64,000 bases of DNA, from NCBI GenBank assembly GCA_963575745.1, contig CAUYUJ010014763.1:1-64000 (forward strand), written 5' to 3'. The DNA comes from Prorocentrum cordatum. Its lineage: Eukaryota; Sar; Dinophyceae; Prorocentrales; Prorocentraceae. Position 1 is the stretch's first letter. Each line of letters starts with the position of its first letter. The translations under genes were made by a program, and so were the position numbers. Of the stretch, positions 50,768 through 62,060 are shown in pieces. The notes under the pieces are model-generated. The model worked only from the letters and a program-made list of their open reading frames with translations, was not told the DNA's origin and searched no databases.

Positions 50768-51139
50768 AACGCAAATCCGTCGGAGGCTGGAGGGCGGGGG
50801 GGCCTACTAAGAAGGCAGGTGGCTTCTTTTAAATATGGGGTCCACTACAGCATTAATTTACCCCAAATTTGAACTGCTCGTCGAATCTATGAAAAAATAC
50901 TAGGATGTTCCGTTGATCTACGGAGCATTATACGGACTCGTGTTGTGGACCCGAAGGAAAAATCAACTCTGGGGCAAATCAATTCGGCAGTCGATTCCAG
51001 CCTCGATTCTTGGAAACTCCCCCCCCCCGCAGGCTTCTCAGAAAGCTTCGAAGAAACCCCCGGGCCCAGTGAAGAGGGCTCCTAGTTGCAAGGGCCCCCC
51101 GCCTGCGCAGAAGGCCGCACCCCGCGCTCTCCACCCCCT
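50768..51139. other. Intergenic, no gene recognised
   Basis: Contains AGGCTTCTCAGAAAGCTTCGAAG (about 51031-51053, arms of the CTTCTCAGAAG type). No gene. Confidence 0.5.
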
Positions 51140-51320
51140 CCCCTCCTCCCCCTCCTGCTCCTCCTTCTCATCCTGCCCCTCCTCCTCCTCCTCCTCCTCC
51201 TCCTCCTCTTCCTCCTCCGCCTGCTGCCCCTCCCCGTCTTCCTACTCGTCCTCCTCGTCCTCGTCCTCGTCCTCGTCCTCCTCCTCCTCCTCCTCCTCCT
51301 CCTCCTTTCCCTCCTCCCCC
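51140..51320. repeat. CTC/GTC-rich microsatellite
   Basis: CTC, CTT and GTC triplets for about 180 bp. Confidence 0.92.
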
Positions 51321-51469
51321 CCCGCGAGCGCCATCAATTCTTGTCCGGCACGCTGCTCGTCGACGGGTGTTCGTGTCTTGGCTGGAGCTTTGGCGGCGCG
51401 CGCCAGGGGGCAGGCGGAGAGGGGGATACTTCTTAGGAAGAAGACTGCTTCTTACAAGGCGCCAGCCTC

Positions 51470-51600
51470 ATACATACATACATACATACATATATACACA
51501 CATACATACATACATACATACATACATACATACGTACGTACGTACGTACGTACATACATACATACAAACATACACATATATGTATATATATGCTTATGTA
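51470..51600 (+). repeat. (CATA)n / (CGTA)n microsatellite
   Basis: Tetranucleotides CATA and, in the middle, CGTA (51533-51553) form about 110 bp. Each block is internally palindromic (ATAC..GTAT). Confidence 0.95.
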
Positions 51601-52018
51601 AAAATGTGTGTATATATATGTACCTATGTAAATCAATGTATTGCGCACGCAGAATTGATTACATGCAACAGAGACAGTTAGTGATACTATAAATCGTGGT
51701 TCTATGTTGTAAATTCGGGTCTCGATTCATCACAGCGAGTACGCATATATTTTTCGATGAGATAGTAAATTGGTCGTATCGAAGGTGAAGTGAACTGTCT
51801 CTCTCAATCTATATATATAAAAATGTTAGAAGTAAGTAGTCGAGTCGATTATTGCGCATACGAATTGAGAACGTAATGTGTCTTACTGAGATGTAAACAG
51901 ATTCCGAGGCTTTTTAACCGGTCGATGTGGCAATAGTTTGCTATGTGTTATTTAGTAATGTTAAAACTAATGGCATGTCAACTAAACATGTGCAGTTGAG
52001 GTTCCCAAGACGGTGCCA
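51601..52018. other. AT-rich intergenic stretch
   Basis: Clearly AT-richer than the rest (51580-51960), without a gene. It could be intron or element sequence. Confidence 0.5.
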
Positions 52019-52074
52019 TGACAGGCCGTGCGGTGACCTCGAGACCCCCAAAGACCTCACCGCACGGTCCGCCA
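52019..52074. other. Hairpin with GGCCGTGCGGTGA arms
   Basis: TGACAGGCCGTGCGGTGA pairs with TCACCGCACGGTCCGCCA around a loop, related to the hairpin at 17165-17220. Downstream GGAGGCCCCGGCTACCCGAG also matches that copy, and TGGCTCACCACTCGGTGTGG resumes at 52364, after a CTC tract has expanded inside the repeat. Confidence 0.8.
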
Positions 52075-52142
52075 CCGCTCGGTTTGGCGACCCTGGAGGC
52101 CCCGGCTACCCGAGACAGCCTCGGAGAACGACCCGAAGCTTC

Positions 52143-52335
52143 TGCACCTCCTCCTCCCCTCCTCCTCCCCCTCCCCCTCCCTCTCCCCCTCCCCCTCCCC
52201 CTCCTCCTCCTCCTCCTCCTCTTCCTCCTCCCCATCCTCCTCCTCCCCCTCCCCCTCCTCCTCTCCTCCTCCTCCTCCTCTCCTCCTCCTCCTCCTCCTC
52301 CTCCTCCTCCTCCTCCTCCTCCTCCTCCCCCTACC
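52143..52335. repeat. CTC/CCCTCC-rich microsatellite
   Basis: About 190 bp of CTC, CCCTCC and CCT units. It splits the hairpin-bearing repeat compared with its 17.2-kb relative. Confidence 0.93.
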
Positions 52336-53815
52336 AGAATCGCGCGGTCGCCCCGAACCCCCACTGGCTCACCACTCGGTGTGGTCACCGCCCCGCGCCA
52401 CCGAGCCGCCGCGCGCCTGCTTGTCCCTCGCCTCGAGCAGCAGGGCCTCCTCCGCGGCCTTGAGCCCCTCCGCCGACGCCTGCGCCCTGGCCGCGTGGCG
52501 GTTGATCTCCACCGCCCTGGCCGGCGGCACGCTCCGGGCGGAGGAGGGACATCTCCCAGCGCTCCGGCGCTGCGAGCTCTTCCGTCGCGGACTTTTTTTG
52601 TTTCGACCCCGCCGGCGACTCAGCAGGGTGTGGTCTGCCAAAGGTGTGGTTGACAACTGGCACCCTGGGGGACACCCTGGGAGGCGGGCGGGGACCTCGA
52701 TCGAGTTCTCCGCCGCGCTCCGAGGCCCGACGAGGACAGCGTCGTGCCCCAGGCCCCAGCGGCGCCGATCGCAAACCACACCAAGACGTAAACACACCCT
52801 GTGTAGTCGCCGACTTCGGCCTCGGAGGCCCGTCGTCGGGCCCCTGGGAGATCCCCTGGGTAGGGGTCGGGAGCTCTAGGCCCGCCCTTTCCAGCGGCGA
52901 TCGCTCTCTCACTCTCTCTCTTGTTCTTTATACAAAAGCAGAGGCTGCCAGGTAGCCTGCTCCTCCACTCCTCCGTCCCGCTTCCTCCTGGAGGCTTCTC
53001 GTCGCAACGGCTGAACCCACCCCGCAAAACGAATCAGGATGGACCTCGGGATTGGCTTGGGATCGACTGCGAGCGGATTGGGGCCGTTCCTCGTCTCTCT
53101 CTTCCCTCCTCCTCCCCCGCAGCCACCTCCCTTCGTTCCTCCCTCTCACTCGCCCCCTCTGCCTTCCCCCCGCGCTCGCTCTCATCCCCTTGCCACCTCC
53201 CCTCCCCTGCGAGGCCCTCGGAAGCCCGCCGGGAAGCTGGAAGCAAGCACGGTTGCATTCGCATGCGGAGCATCCGGGGCCACGCGCCAAAGACGCGTGC
53301 GCGGGAGCCCGGCCTGGGCATCCAGCTCTCGCCCAGGCTGGCCGCGCTGCGTGCATCCAGCTTCCTGGCGCAGTCGACGCATCCGGGGGATGAGGAGGCG
53401 GAGGGGAAGACGAGGCTGAGGAGGAGGAGGAGCTCCCTCACCCAAAAAAAAAACGAGACGAGGGCAGGCGGACAACAGAGCGAGAATAGGGCAATAATCC
53501 GAGTCCTTACGCTATTCCCTGCGGCGCGCGCCCAATGAGACCAGCCAGGTCGGGCTGGCGGCTGGCAGCATGACGGAGCCGAGCACCAGCGGTCGCAATG
53601 AGATTACGCTGTCTCCTGCGATGAGTGTGATACGAATGGAAGCCGCATATCGAAGTACAGCAGCACCGACACGAGCGCAGCATTCGGCAATGGACAATGG
53701 CGATCTATCAAAATGCGCGAGACACCATCAACAAGACATAATAAAAGGGGCCAACGACGGGAGAAATATACCGAGAGCATCGAATTTGGGACATTACATC
53801 AGATGCCTGAGCTGG
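52336..53815. other. Intergenic, no gene recognised
   Basis: Several long frames on both strands overlap in GC-rich DNA. None shows a domain. 53110-53210 is CT-rich. No gene accepted. Confidence 0.5.
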
Positions 53816-55406
53816 TCACTTCCAGAAAGACCACACTGACTGCACTTGCGGGTTCCAGACCGAAGCCGTCCAGTTGCACACCACGCGTTGCAAGTGGTTT
53901 TGAGAAAGTAGCATCACCTTACGAGGGAGAAGTCGACGAAGGTCGAGCTCGGCTTTCCTCTGCAATGGTGTGACATAGGGAACGATCGAAGGGATGGCAG
54001 AAAGACTGTTGCAGTTATCGATTCGGCTGCAACGGATGCTGTCGCACCACCATCTTTCGTGACTCCACAATGTGACATAGCCATCGGAGGTCTTGAACTC
54101 TTCCAACGCATGCTTCAGAGGGAAGAACGAGGGCGAATAGACAGCAGCACGAAATCGAGCAACCCGGCTCGTGAGTTCGGTGTCCCTCGCCTCCAGCGGG
54201 CAGCCTACACTCTTGAGCCTTGTTTCAGCATCTTCGCCGTAATCGCACTGTTGGGGCCTATCGTGAGCTTCTGGAGGCCCGCCTTCTCAGCTTCCAGGAC
54301 GTTACCAAAAAGAACCACGAACTACCCAATAAAAGTGAGAACCGAGAACGCTAACAAGTCATACTCCCCAGTGGTCTTCGTGAGCCTCTGATCCAACCCC
54401 TGAATGAGATTTGCCCACTTCGTGAACTTCTTCACAACAGGACCCCAAGAGTCGGTAATACCATCAGGTCCAAGATGCGCCCCAAGATAAAGACCTGTCG
54501 GCGGACTTGAAGTCCAGGAACATGGAGTCCATGCTCCAAGAGAGCGCCAAGAACATCTGCCTCCGACACCCCGAGGGGAAAACGACCAAACTCTTGTCGA
54601 CGTCCACGAAAAGCCCCAACGCAGGGCCAGTGAGGGCCCAAACCCGAATGCTCTCCAGGAGCGCGTGAACCACATCGCCAGAGCTGCTCCCACATCGTCG
54701 GCGAAAGCACCCAAACTACTCAAGGGCCGCGGCAACAGGAGGCAGATCTTCCGAAATACTGGATCAATCGCCAACGCAAATGATGAGCCGCTGGCAGGGG
54801 AGCCCTGCTTGATGCCCCGCTGGAGCCAGTATCCAACCTCAGGATGCTGGCCACGATAGATCACCGAGATCCACACCTTCTGGTAAAGACACCAGATTGC
54901 TCACACGACAAAATCGGGAACTCCCATGGCGCGCAACGTCGCGAAGATCGCAGCGTGCAGGAAGCTCTGAAATGCTGCGCGCAAACCGTGCATAATCATG
55001 CCTGTCCTCTCGGCTCGGCGTTGAAATGGCCAGCGGAGAGCACGATACTCGAGTTCAAAAACATTTGCGTTCATATTCTCCCTCCGATAAACCCACGTTG
55101 TTCGCCGATACGCGTAAACTTGCAAATGCTCGAAAGCGGCCGGTTAAGAGCAAGCGAAATGACTTTATTGGATGTGCACGACATCGTGAAAGGGCGAGTG
55201 GTCCCAGTGGAGCGTACACACAAGTTCGCATCATTCGGATCGTCGCCTTTCGCCAAGAAGACATTGTGGCCGTAAGTAAACTCGTGGTGGCACTCCCAGC
55301 TGTCGAGGATGTGCCGATACAGCTGGTAGAGAGCACGCGGGGGAGGAAGAGGTGGAGGGGGGGGGAAGAGGAAAAGGGGGAGGAAGAGGAGTAGGAGGTA
55401 ACACAT
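53816..55406 (-). pseudogene. LINE-4: reverse transcriptase region, decayed
   Basis: On the minus strand, LAKGDDPNDANLCVRSTGTT, RPFTMSCTSNKVIS and GEQRGFIGGR give the RT fingers (motifs 0-2). After a frame change near 55080 come MNANVFELEYRALRW and HGLRAAFQSFLHAAIF, motif A with its Asp lost, and a TGA. Then GIKQGSPASGSSFALAIDP (motif B) and LGAFADDVGAAL (motif C, intact DD) follow. YLGAHLGPDGITDSWGP and WANLIQGLDQRL are the thumb region; homology fades by 54100. It starts at a GGA/CCT tract (55325-55392). The frame changes and missing Asp make it non-functional. Confidence 0.85.
55325..55392 (+). repeat. GGA-rich tract at LINE-4 5' end
   Basis: GGAGGAAGAGG and GGAGGGGGGG units cover about 65 bp next to the 5' limit of the LINE-4 homology. 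Confidence 0.85.
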
Positions 55407-57869
55407 CTCGATCTAGGAAATCTAGGGGCACGTTCGTCGCCGAGCTTGGCGTTTCCTGGGGTGCCCCAGAGCTCCTGCTCCTGTGAGCCCCTGGGGGCCT
55501 TGGGGGGAGAAGTCGTTCCCACGGGGCACCTGCAGAAGGCCGGTTTCTTATTCGACGTTCCTGTTGTCAACAGCTGTTTCATACTTCTTTACTTGTTTGA
55601 AATTTGTGGTATTATGGGACACTTCTCGTCGCCGCGGCTGGATCCAGCCCGGGATCCTGGCCAGAGAGCGCCCCTGGACGGACCCAGAAACCCGATTGCA
55701 AAGGGAAGGCCCAATCCGTCGACGCCGATTTTTTTCCAGTCGGATCTGGGTGCCGGCGGCGTTCTTGAACTTCGGCCTCTTTCCACATCCGGGTGTCGAT
55801 GTGGCAGAGATCGGTGACAGAGTCCCTTCGTCCTCCTCGGCACCACGGAGGAGCGAGCCCTCGTGGGGTGTCCCAGAAAGCCCTGAACACACGAAACCAC
55901 CCTGCCACCTCTTTCTTCTCCTTGTCCGGAAGCTGCAGCACCACCCAGCGATACTCTGTAAACCGAGCCAGCAGGGTGGGCCCATTCCTGCTTTTTGCAC
56001 TTCAGCCTAGGCTTCGGCTTCAACTGTGATGATCTTCGAAGCGCCTTCGGGCCAGCTCACCCGAGTCGGTTGTTCCCTCGCACGGGTGCCTCCCTCCCCT
56101 CTTCCTCCTGCTCCCTTCTCCTTCTCCTCATCCCGCCCCTCCTCTGGATCCTATCCCTCCAGCCTCGATCCTTCAACCTCGATCCCCAGACTCCCGTCCT
56201 CCTCTTCCTGCTCCTCATCCTGCTCCTCCTTCTCCTCCCCTCTCTCCTCCACGAAGATCAACGCCAAACCAGTCCCCAGACACCTCTCTGGGGCCAGCCT
56301 GGCCAGCTCTTCGAGCCGAGTCCAGCCCTGGCGACGCCAACCCTCAGAAGCACGCGAGACTCTCCGAGACGGGCGCCAGCGTGGTCGACAAAAACATCGA
56401 TCACACTTCCCCTGCGGGGGGTTCCATGAGTCCGTCCGTTCCGAGGCCTCTGAAGGTCCCAGAAAGTCTTCGGAAGGCCTTCCAACAAAAAGGCATACGC
56501 GTGGAGAAAAACGAACCTCTCTCTCTCTCTCTTCAGTCCTCCCCCATGCCTCCCTTCTGCTCCATTCCCTTCGATCCCCGACTAACTAGCACCCACTCAA
56601 ACAAATCCCTGGACCCCTCACAGGGTCCATCTCTGCCGGTTGTCCATTATGGATAGCTGTCAGACGGTATTGGCATCGAGTACCAACTTCGGATGCGATC
56701 TGTTATCGTGTTTTTCTTGTTTGGGATGCCACGTTTAGTTAAATGTTTGGCTCCGTTAAAGATCCGTCTTCCGCGAAAGAAGCCACGTCTTTGTCGATCC
56801 ATGTCTGCTGCCGTTGTTCACACACGTTTTTCATAGTTGCTGGTATGTTTTGTTTCGTTTCTGGATCTCCCCAAATGGTCGATCGTCTCGCGCAGGCACT
56901 GTCGCTGTCGGAGAATGTGCCGCTGTCTCCTCCCTCTTGCTCCTCCTCTTGCTCCTCCTCCTCCTCCTCCTCGTGCGAGAATGGGCGAGGCACCGCTTGC
57001 GTCTGTCTCTCAGCCGCTGTCGGAGAATGTGCCCAGAGCGGAAGGAGGCGCTGTCGTCTGCGGCGGGCGCTGGTTCGGGCAGCCCCCCGCCGCTCTCCTG
57101 CCCGCCAGATTCCCCGTCCGTTGTCAGAGCGTTTTCGGCACGTTCTCGGCCGCCTGCCTTGCGAACGTGGCCAGGATCCAGGCCACAGGGATGGGAACAA
57201 TGAACATCAAGGTGCATTTGTTATTAACGTTTCGGGGGGTTCGAAAAGTTCTGGCGGACGCCGTTTTCGACAACTGGTTTGGTTCCGTTTCCGCTCCCCG
57301 GTGGCGCCATTCCGTTTTTGGTGGTTATTTTACGGTTCGAGTTTCCCTTAGTCCCGTTTTCAATTTTCAACTTCCCAAGGGCCAAAAACGACAGCGGGGG
57401 GGTCAACCAAACCCAGGGCCTCTTCTGGGCCCGTGTGGGCCAAGATCCTGGAGGGGCGGAACACGTCCGACATCGTTGATCCCCATTTCTGGAGTATGCT
57501 GCATACCCGACCCTGGTACTTCGGATGAGCGAGGAGATGGGACTGACTCGCGCGAGATCGGCACTGACGGCGTCACCCCGATAAAGGATGAGACTTCGTT
57601 TCTCGGCTGTAAGGGGTTCTGCTGGCGACGGAAGTGGCAAAGCGTCGTGGCGCCACTCGGGAGGCCGAAAAAGGACATAGCGCCACCCAGCAGGATTCCC
57701 ATAGGGGCGCTTCAGAGCAAATCCAATCCTTGGATGTTCGGCCTGACCCGTGAAGGGGAGCACAGCGTAGCAGATGGGCTCGTCAGCAGATCACGCCCCA
57801 CTTGTGTGGGGGGGGAGCGAGGAGGCGGGCCTCCTCTCCTGGCCGAAGTGCCAGAGGTCGATGCATCGG
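55407..57869. other. Intergenic, no gene recognised
   Basis: Contains CT-rich tracts at 56095-56250 and 56930-56975. ATTTTGTCTC-like AT stretches and a GTTCCGTTTCC(G/C) phrase (57283, 57308) recur weakly. The frames lack domains. No gene is accepted. Confidence 0.5.
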
Positions 57870-57872
57870 CAA

Positions 57873-57972
57873 GATGAGGAGGGGAGGAGGAGCAGGAGGG
57901 GGAGGAGGAGCAGAAGGGGAGGAGGAGCAGGTGGGGAGGAGGAGCAGAAGGGGAAGGAGGAGCAGCAGGGGA
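57873..57972 (+). repeat. GGAGGAGCAGAAGG tandem repeat
   Basis: Units of about 18-21 bp, GGGGAGGAGGAGCAG(A/G)A/T, repeat about five times. Confidence 0.9.
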
Positions 57973-58105
57973 TGGCCCTCCTCTTCTCCGCACCACTGCG
58001 CCGGCCGCCGATGCGGCGAGAAGCCTGTGCTCACCGTGCCGCGGCGGCGGCCCGTGCCACACGCTGCGCCCTGCAGGCCGAAGGCGTGTCACTCGGCTTC
58101 GCGAG

Positions 58106-58111
58106 ACGGGA

Positions 58112-58144
<33 letters not shown>

Positions 58145-58151
58145 CTTTTCG

Positions 58152-58188
<37 letters not shown>

Positions 58189-58285
58189 ATCCTCCCTCCT
58201 CCCTCCTCCCTCCTCCCTCCTCCTTCCTCCCTCCTCCCTCCTCCCTCCTCCCTCCTCCCTCCTCCCTCCTCCCTCCTCCCCCCCC
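58106..58285 (+). repeat. (GTC)n followed by (TCCTCCC)n
   Basis: About 25 GTC triplets (58106-58188) run directly into about twelve TCCTCCC heptamers (58190-58280). Confidence 0.95.
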
Positions 58286-58969
58286 CTCCCCCCCCCGGCT
58301 GGAAAAAGCACGGAACGCTGACGCTGGGGGACCGAGACATCCTGAGTGTGCCGCCCGAAAGCGTGTTGGGCCAGAGAACTGGGCGGCGCGGCGCGCTGAG
58401 CATAACTGCCCGACAGCAGACGCCCACCGTGAGCCCCTCCCTGTTTTCCAGCTGCTTGCCGCCTTTTGTCTTGCTCCTCGGGCGGCTGCATATTGTTGCA
58501 CGCCGCCTCTGCGGTTGACCCCGCGCTAGAAGGCTGCGGTTAGTCGGTCTGACGTAAGGAGGAGCGGGAGGGTGGACGAGCCCCCCCGCCCCCTGCAACC
58601 CGCTCACTGAAAATCGCGAGGGAGAGTCGTTGACCCCGTAGAAGATTCCGCCTCCTACTTCCTCCTTCCCCCCTCACCCAAAAACCTAGATTCTCCCTCC
58701 TCCTTTCCGCCACCTGTGGGCAGGTCAATGGGGAGTGGAGACTTCTTGGGACCGCGAAATATGTTCGGAGAGGAAGAAGGATTGCTGAGGGGACGAAGCG
58801 CAGACAGACCGGAAAACATGTGCTGTAAGTGGGTATCCAGGAGAACTCCACCCACAGAGCTGGGTAACAAATGCGACTTGACAAAATGGCAACTTGTCAA
58901 CTGGAATGCCGCACGCTGGAGTCGACCATTCCGAACGAAGACAGGGGGCCATTAAAAAGAGGGGTGGCA
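58286..58969. other. Intergenic, no gene recognised
   Basis: Nothing recognised. Confidence 0.5.
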
Positions 58970-59035
58970 GGAGGAGGGGGAGGAGGAGGAGGAGGAGGAG
59001 GAGGAGGAGGAGGAAGAGGAGGACAGGGAAGAGGA
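58970..59035 (+). repeat. (GGA)n microsatellite
   Basis: About 60 bp of GGA triplets. Confidence 0.95.
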
Positions 59036-59084
59036 GGCGCGAGGCCTCTAGAGAAGCAATAGCCGATCTACACACGTAAGCATT

Positions 59085-59225
59085 TTTGTTCAGACGTCCG
59101 CGCAATTGTCTTGGATCGGCGCTGGACCCCCTTTCCCCCGGCGAGCGCAGCGCGCTGCGCCCAAGACACCGCCCAGAGGGGGGGGAAGCGCCAACCCACG
59201 ACATCAGCGCTGGTTTCAGACGACT
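59085..59225. mobile_element. Diverged palindromic element, CCGCGC..GGATCGGCGCTGG family (copy 3)
   Basis: GACGTCCGCGCAATTGTCTT, then GGATCGGCGCTGGACCCC, a GCGCAGCGCGCTGCGC centre, and CAGCGCTGG..CAGACG on the right resemble the 18.7- and 19.1-kb palindromic elements. Pairing between arms is poorer than in those copies. Confidence 0.5.
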
Positions 59226-59235
59226 GTATGCCTGG

Positions 59236-59350
59236 GCATCTTCTTCTCCTCCTCGTCCTCCTCCGCCTCCTCCTCCTCCTCCTCCACCTCCTCCTCCGCC
59301 TCCGCCTCTTCCTGCTCCTCCTCCTCCGCCTCCGCCTCCTCATCCGCCTC
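59236..59350. repeat. CTC/CGC triplet tract
   Basis: CTC, CTC-CGC and CACCTC triplets for about 110 bp, no coding content. Confidence 0.93.
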
Positions 59351-59486
59351 TTCCATTCCTCTTCCTTATGAACAACTTTTCCCTGTCGCACCCCACGGCC
59401 AATGTTTAAGGCGGGCCGGGCGTTTCGCTTGAGAATTCCTCACCAGTTTGATTCTGATGCATACAAATTGGCAACACTTTCACAGA

Positions 59487-59890
59487 TGGCGGGCGGGTGG
59501 TTTTCAAAATGTGGCTCTCACCTCAGCGCGGCGCACATTCGTTTTAAACATTTGCAGCAGTTTCACGGCTTAAGGGCGGATGGCTTTCAAACTGTGGCTC
59601 TCGCCTCAGCGCGGCGCACATCCGTTCTGAGTTTCACGGCGTGAGGGCGGATGGTTTTCAAAATGTGGCTCTCGCCTTAGCGCGGCGCACATGGGTTTTA
59701 ACAATGTGCAAGAGTTTCACGGATTGAGGGCGGCTCGTTTCCAAAATGCGGCTCTCGCTTTAGCGCGGTGCACATTCGTTCTCAATGCAAGAGCTTCGCG
59801 GATGGAGGGCGGCTCTTTTTCAATATGTGTCTCTCGCTCAAGCGTGGCGCACATTCGTTTTCAAAAGTTGAACGAGTTTCACGGATTCCC
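59487..59890 (+). repeat. 70-85-bp tandem repeat, five units
   Basis: Units start near 59487, 59573, 59643, 59727 and 59807, each with GGGCGG(A/C)T then TTTCAAAATGTGGCTCTCGC, a CAGCGCGGCGCACATTCGTT box and GAGTTTCACGG. Spacing varies between 70 and 85 bp. The element GGCTCTCGCCTCAGCGCGG is the best kept part. Confidence 0.9.
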
Positions 59891-59924
59891 ATCATCAACG
59901 TGCCAGAAATGGTATGATGGAAGG

Positions 59925-60090
59925 ATTCAGGATTACGCGGGTGCAACAATTACATTGATTCGCTGCGTTGAAATCCCCAGAACGGCGTTCTGGCACGATT
60001 CAGGATTGTCAAGGCGCAGCAGGCCGGTTGATCCGTGGCGTTAGAATCCCGAGAACAATGTTTTGGCATGCTTCAGGGTCTTCCAACGGT
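59925..60090 (+). repeat. Two ~80-bp repeats with GAATCCC(G/C)AGAAC box
   Basis: CGTTGAAATCCCCAGAACGGCGTTCTGGCACGATTCAGG (59968-60006) recurs as CGTTAGAATCCCGAGAACAATGTTTTGGCATGCTTCAGG (60038-60076); only the order is given here, not the whole units. Each half holds an imperfect palindrome around GAAC..GTTC. Confidence 0.7.
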
Positions 60091-60204
60091 TGCCTTTCAA
60101 AGAGGCAGTTTTCCTCAATGGAAATGAACCGTTGTACGGGCCTGTGAAGAGGAAGCTTGGAGGGAGGGTTTATTCCAACATCGTTTACGACTCGTGGATT
60201 TACA

Positions 60205-60610
60205 CTGGTCCTCCTCCTCCTCCTCCTCCTCCTCCTCCTCCTCCTCTGCTCAGCCATGTGCCCCGCTACGGTGAAGGCTTCGGATAAGGAAGACCGTTGG
60301 GCAAGGAGCCCTGGCACCTGGGCGCGGGGGGACGCCCGTGCCGCCCCATTTTTAGCGACGGTGCGCGCCGGTCTCTGTGTAGCATGGGCCCGTCGCTGCA
60401 ATCCACGCGCCCGTAGCCATGCATGCGCATTTCCCAGCAGGAGCCCCCGAGGCGGCCGCGGCAGAGCACCCCCCATGGTGGTGGGCCTGTTTTTCCACCA
60501 CCACCGCCATAAGTTGGAGGGGGAGGGGGTCCTCCTCCTCCTTCTCCTCGTCCTCCTCCTCCTCCTCCTCCTCCTCCTCCTCCTCTTTGTCCTCCTGTTC
60601 CTCGTCCTCT

Positions 60611-60645
<35 letters not shown>

Positions 60646-60880
60646 CTCCTCCTCCTCCTCCTCCTCTTCCTCCTCCTCCTTTCCCCCCATCCAACTTATG
60701 GTGGTGGCGGCGGAGAACAGGCCTATGACCCATGGGGGCGCGCGAGCCTGAGCGCCAGCTCGGTGAGCGCCCGCTCGAGCGCCAGCTGCTGCCGCGCGCA
60801 GCGCTCCTCCGGTGGGGCGGCTACTGAGCGCCGTCGTCATCGACGCCGACGTCGTCGTCGTCGTCGTCGTCGCTGTCGCC
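60205..60880 (+). repeat. Cluster of CCT, CTC and GTC microsatellites
   Basis: (CCT)n at 60208-60246, CTC/GTC tract at 60530-60690, GTC at 60848-60882. Between them CCACCATAAGTTGGA-type phrases occur twice, in inverted order (60507-60520 and 60690-60706), bracketing the central tract. Confidence 0.85.
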
Positions 60881-61010
60881 GTGAGGTTTCCAGGGAGAGG
60901 TCTGGGTGTGAATCTTTAGAGAAGGTCGTCGTTGTCATCGTCGCCGTTCACCTCCTCCCGCTCGTCCTCCTCCTCTCCTCGTCCTCGTCCTCTTCTTCGT
61001 TTTAACGATT

Positions 61011-62060
61011 TTGACGACATCGTCGAGTGCACGGAGTTCTCGGGACGGCCATGCTGACGCAGAGGCGCGTCTTGGAGCGGCAACGGGCTCGTCCAGGCAG
61101 GATCGCCGCTCAACTATATACCTGCCGGCCTTGCGTCTGCCTGGCGTGGATCCAGGCGTTACGCTCCCTCGGCAATGCGACGCCCAGTGGCTGGCAGTCT
61201 GGCTCGTGTGGCCGACGCTGGGCAGCTCAATCAAGCGTGCGTGGCCCGTTGTTGTCAATCGCGCGCAGATCCTCGAGCCGTCGAAGGGGAGCCGTCACGT
61301 TCGAGGGCCGATGTCCACGATCAGGCTTTGTCTTTCGACGCAGGGGCCCAGCTTCGCAAACGGAGTGGGACGTGGCGAACGACGTTTTGCACAGCGGACA
61401 CAATGGATGTTCTAGGAAGGATCGTAGGCCTGGATCAGGCATCTCCCTCTTAAACAACATACAAGCTTCTCTGGGCATCGGGCAGTGGTGGCAGGCCGCC
61501 TGGCTGCAATGAGGAGGGGATATGGACGAAGTGCTGGAAACCCATCATCGACCTCTTGCCTGCATTTTGGATATTCAATTGTCCGAGGTCCTGGCCACGA
61601 TCGCGGCAGGCGGCTTCTGGACCCATCGTCGGTGCTGCTATGCCAAGCTGTGCGATAGCGAAGTGTGCCAGGACGTGCGGCCAGTGCACTGAGACGACGC
61701 TTCATTACGTCTGGACCTGTGATACAAACCAGAGGTCGGCAACACAAGCTGAGGCAACGCCGTTAGTAGATGAGGAGATCGCCGAGAAGAAAGCTTCCCC
61801 TGTGCTCTGCTCTTGGATGAGGGATATCATGCTCGCGTCCTGGACGGCGGCTTCACCCCCTCCCTCGGTCGAGTCCTGGGTCGGGAATTCTCTGCTCGGG
61901 GACGGCCCCATTGGGCCTGCCTGTTTTGGGCGTGGAGTCATCGGCGAACCCTCTAGTGGTCGTCGGGGACGCTTCAAGGGGCGCCGACACCCACGATAGT
62001 CGGCTTCGCCGTGTAGGGGCCGCAAGAGCCACACTCGTGTCTTTTCCTCCGCTGGTGCTT
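61011..62060 (+). pseudogene. LINE-5: ORF2 C-terminal fragment (zinc knuckle, start of RNase H)
   Basis: In the frame near 61640-61740, CARTCGQCTETTLHYVWTCD gives the LINE zinc knuckle (C-x2-C...H-x3-C). In another frame near 61960-62030, VVVGDASRGADTHDSRLRRV and G resemble the beginning of the LINE RNase H domain (DxSGG....RLRR.G). The sequence between is open but shifted, and upstream parts (61011-61560) are decayed connector. RNase H is cut off near 62060. No catalytic Glu or later Asp is seen. It belongs to a subfamily other than LINE-1 and LINE-2. Confidence 0.65.

Noticed and set aside
60408-60428. CCGTAGCCATGCATG, the first ten bases of the DinoSL
   Set aside because: Only the first ten bases match; the rest is unrelated, and no gene follows.
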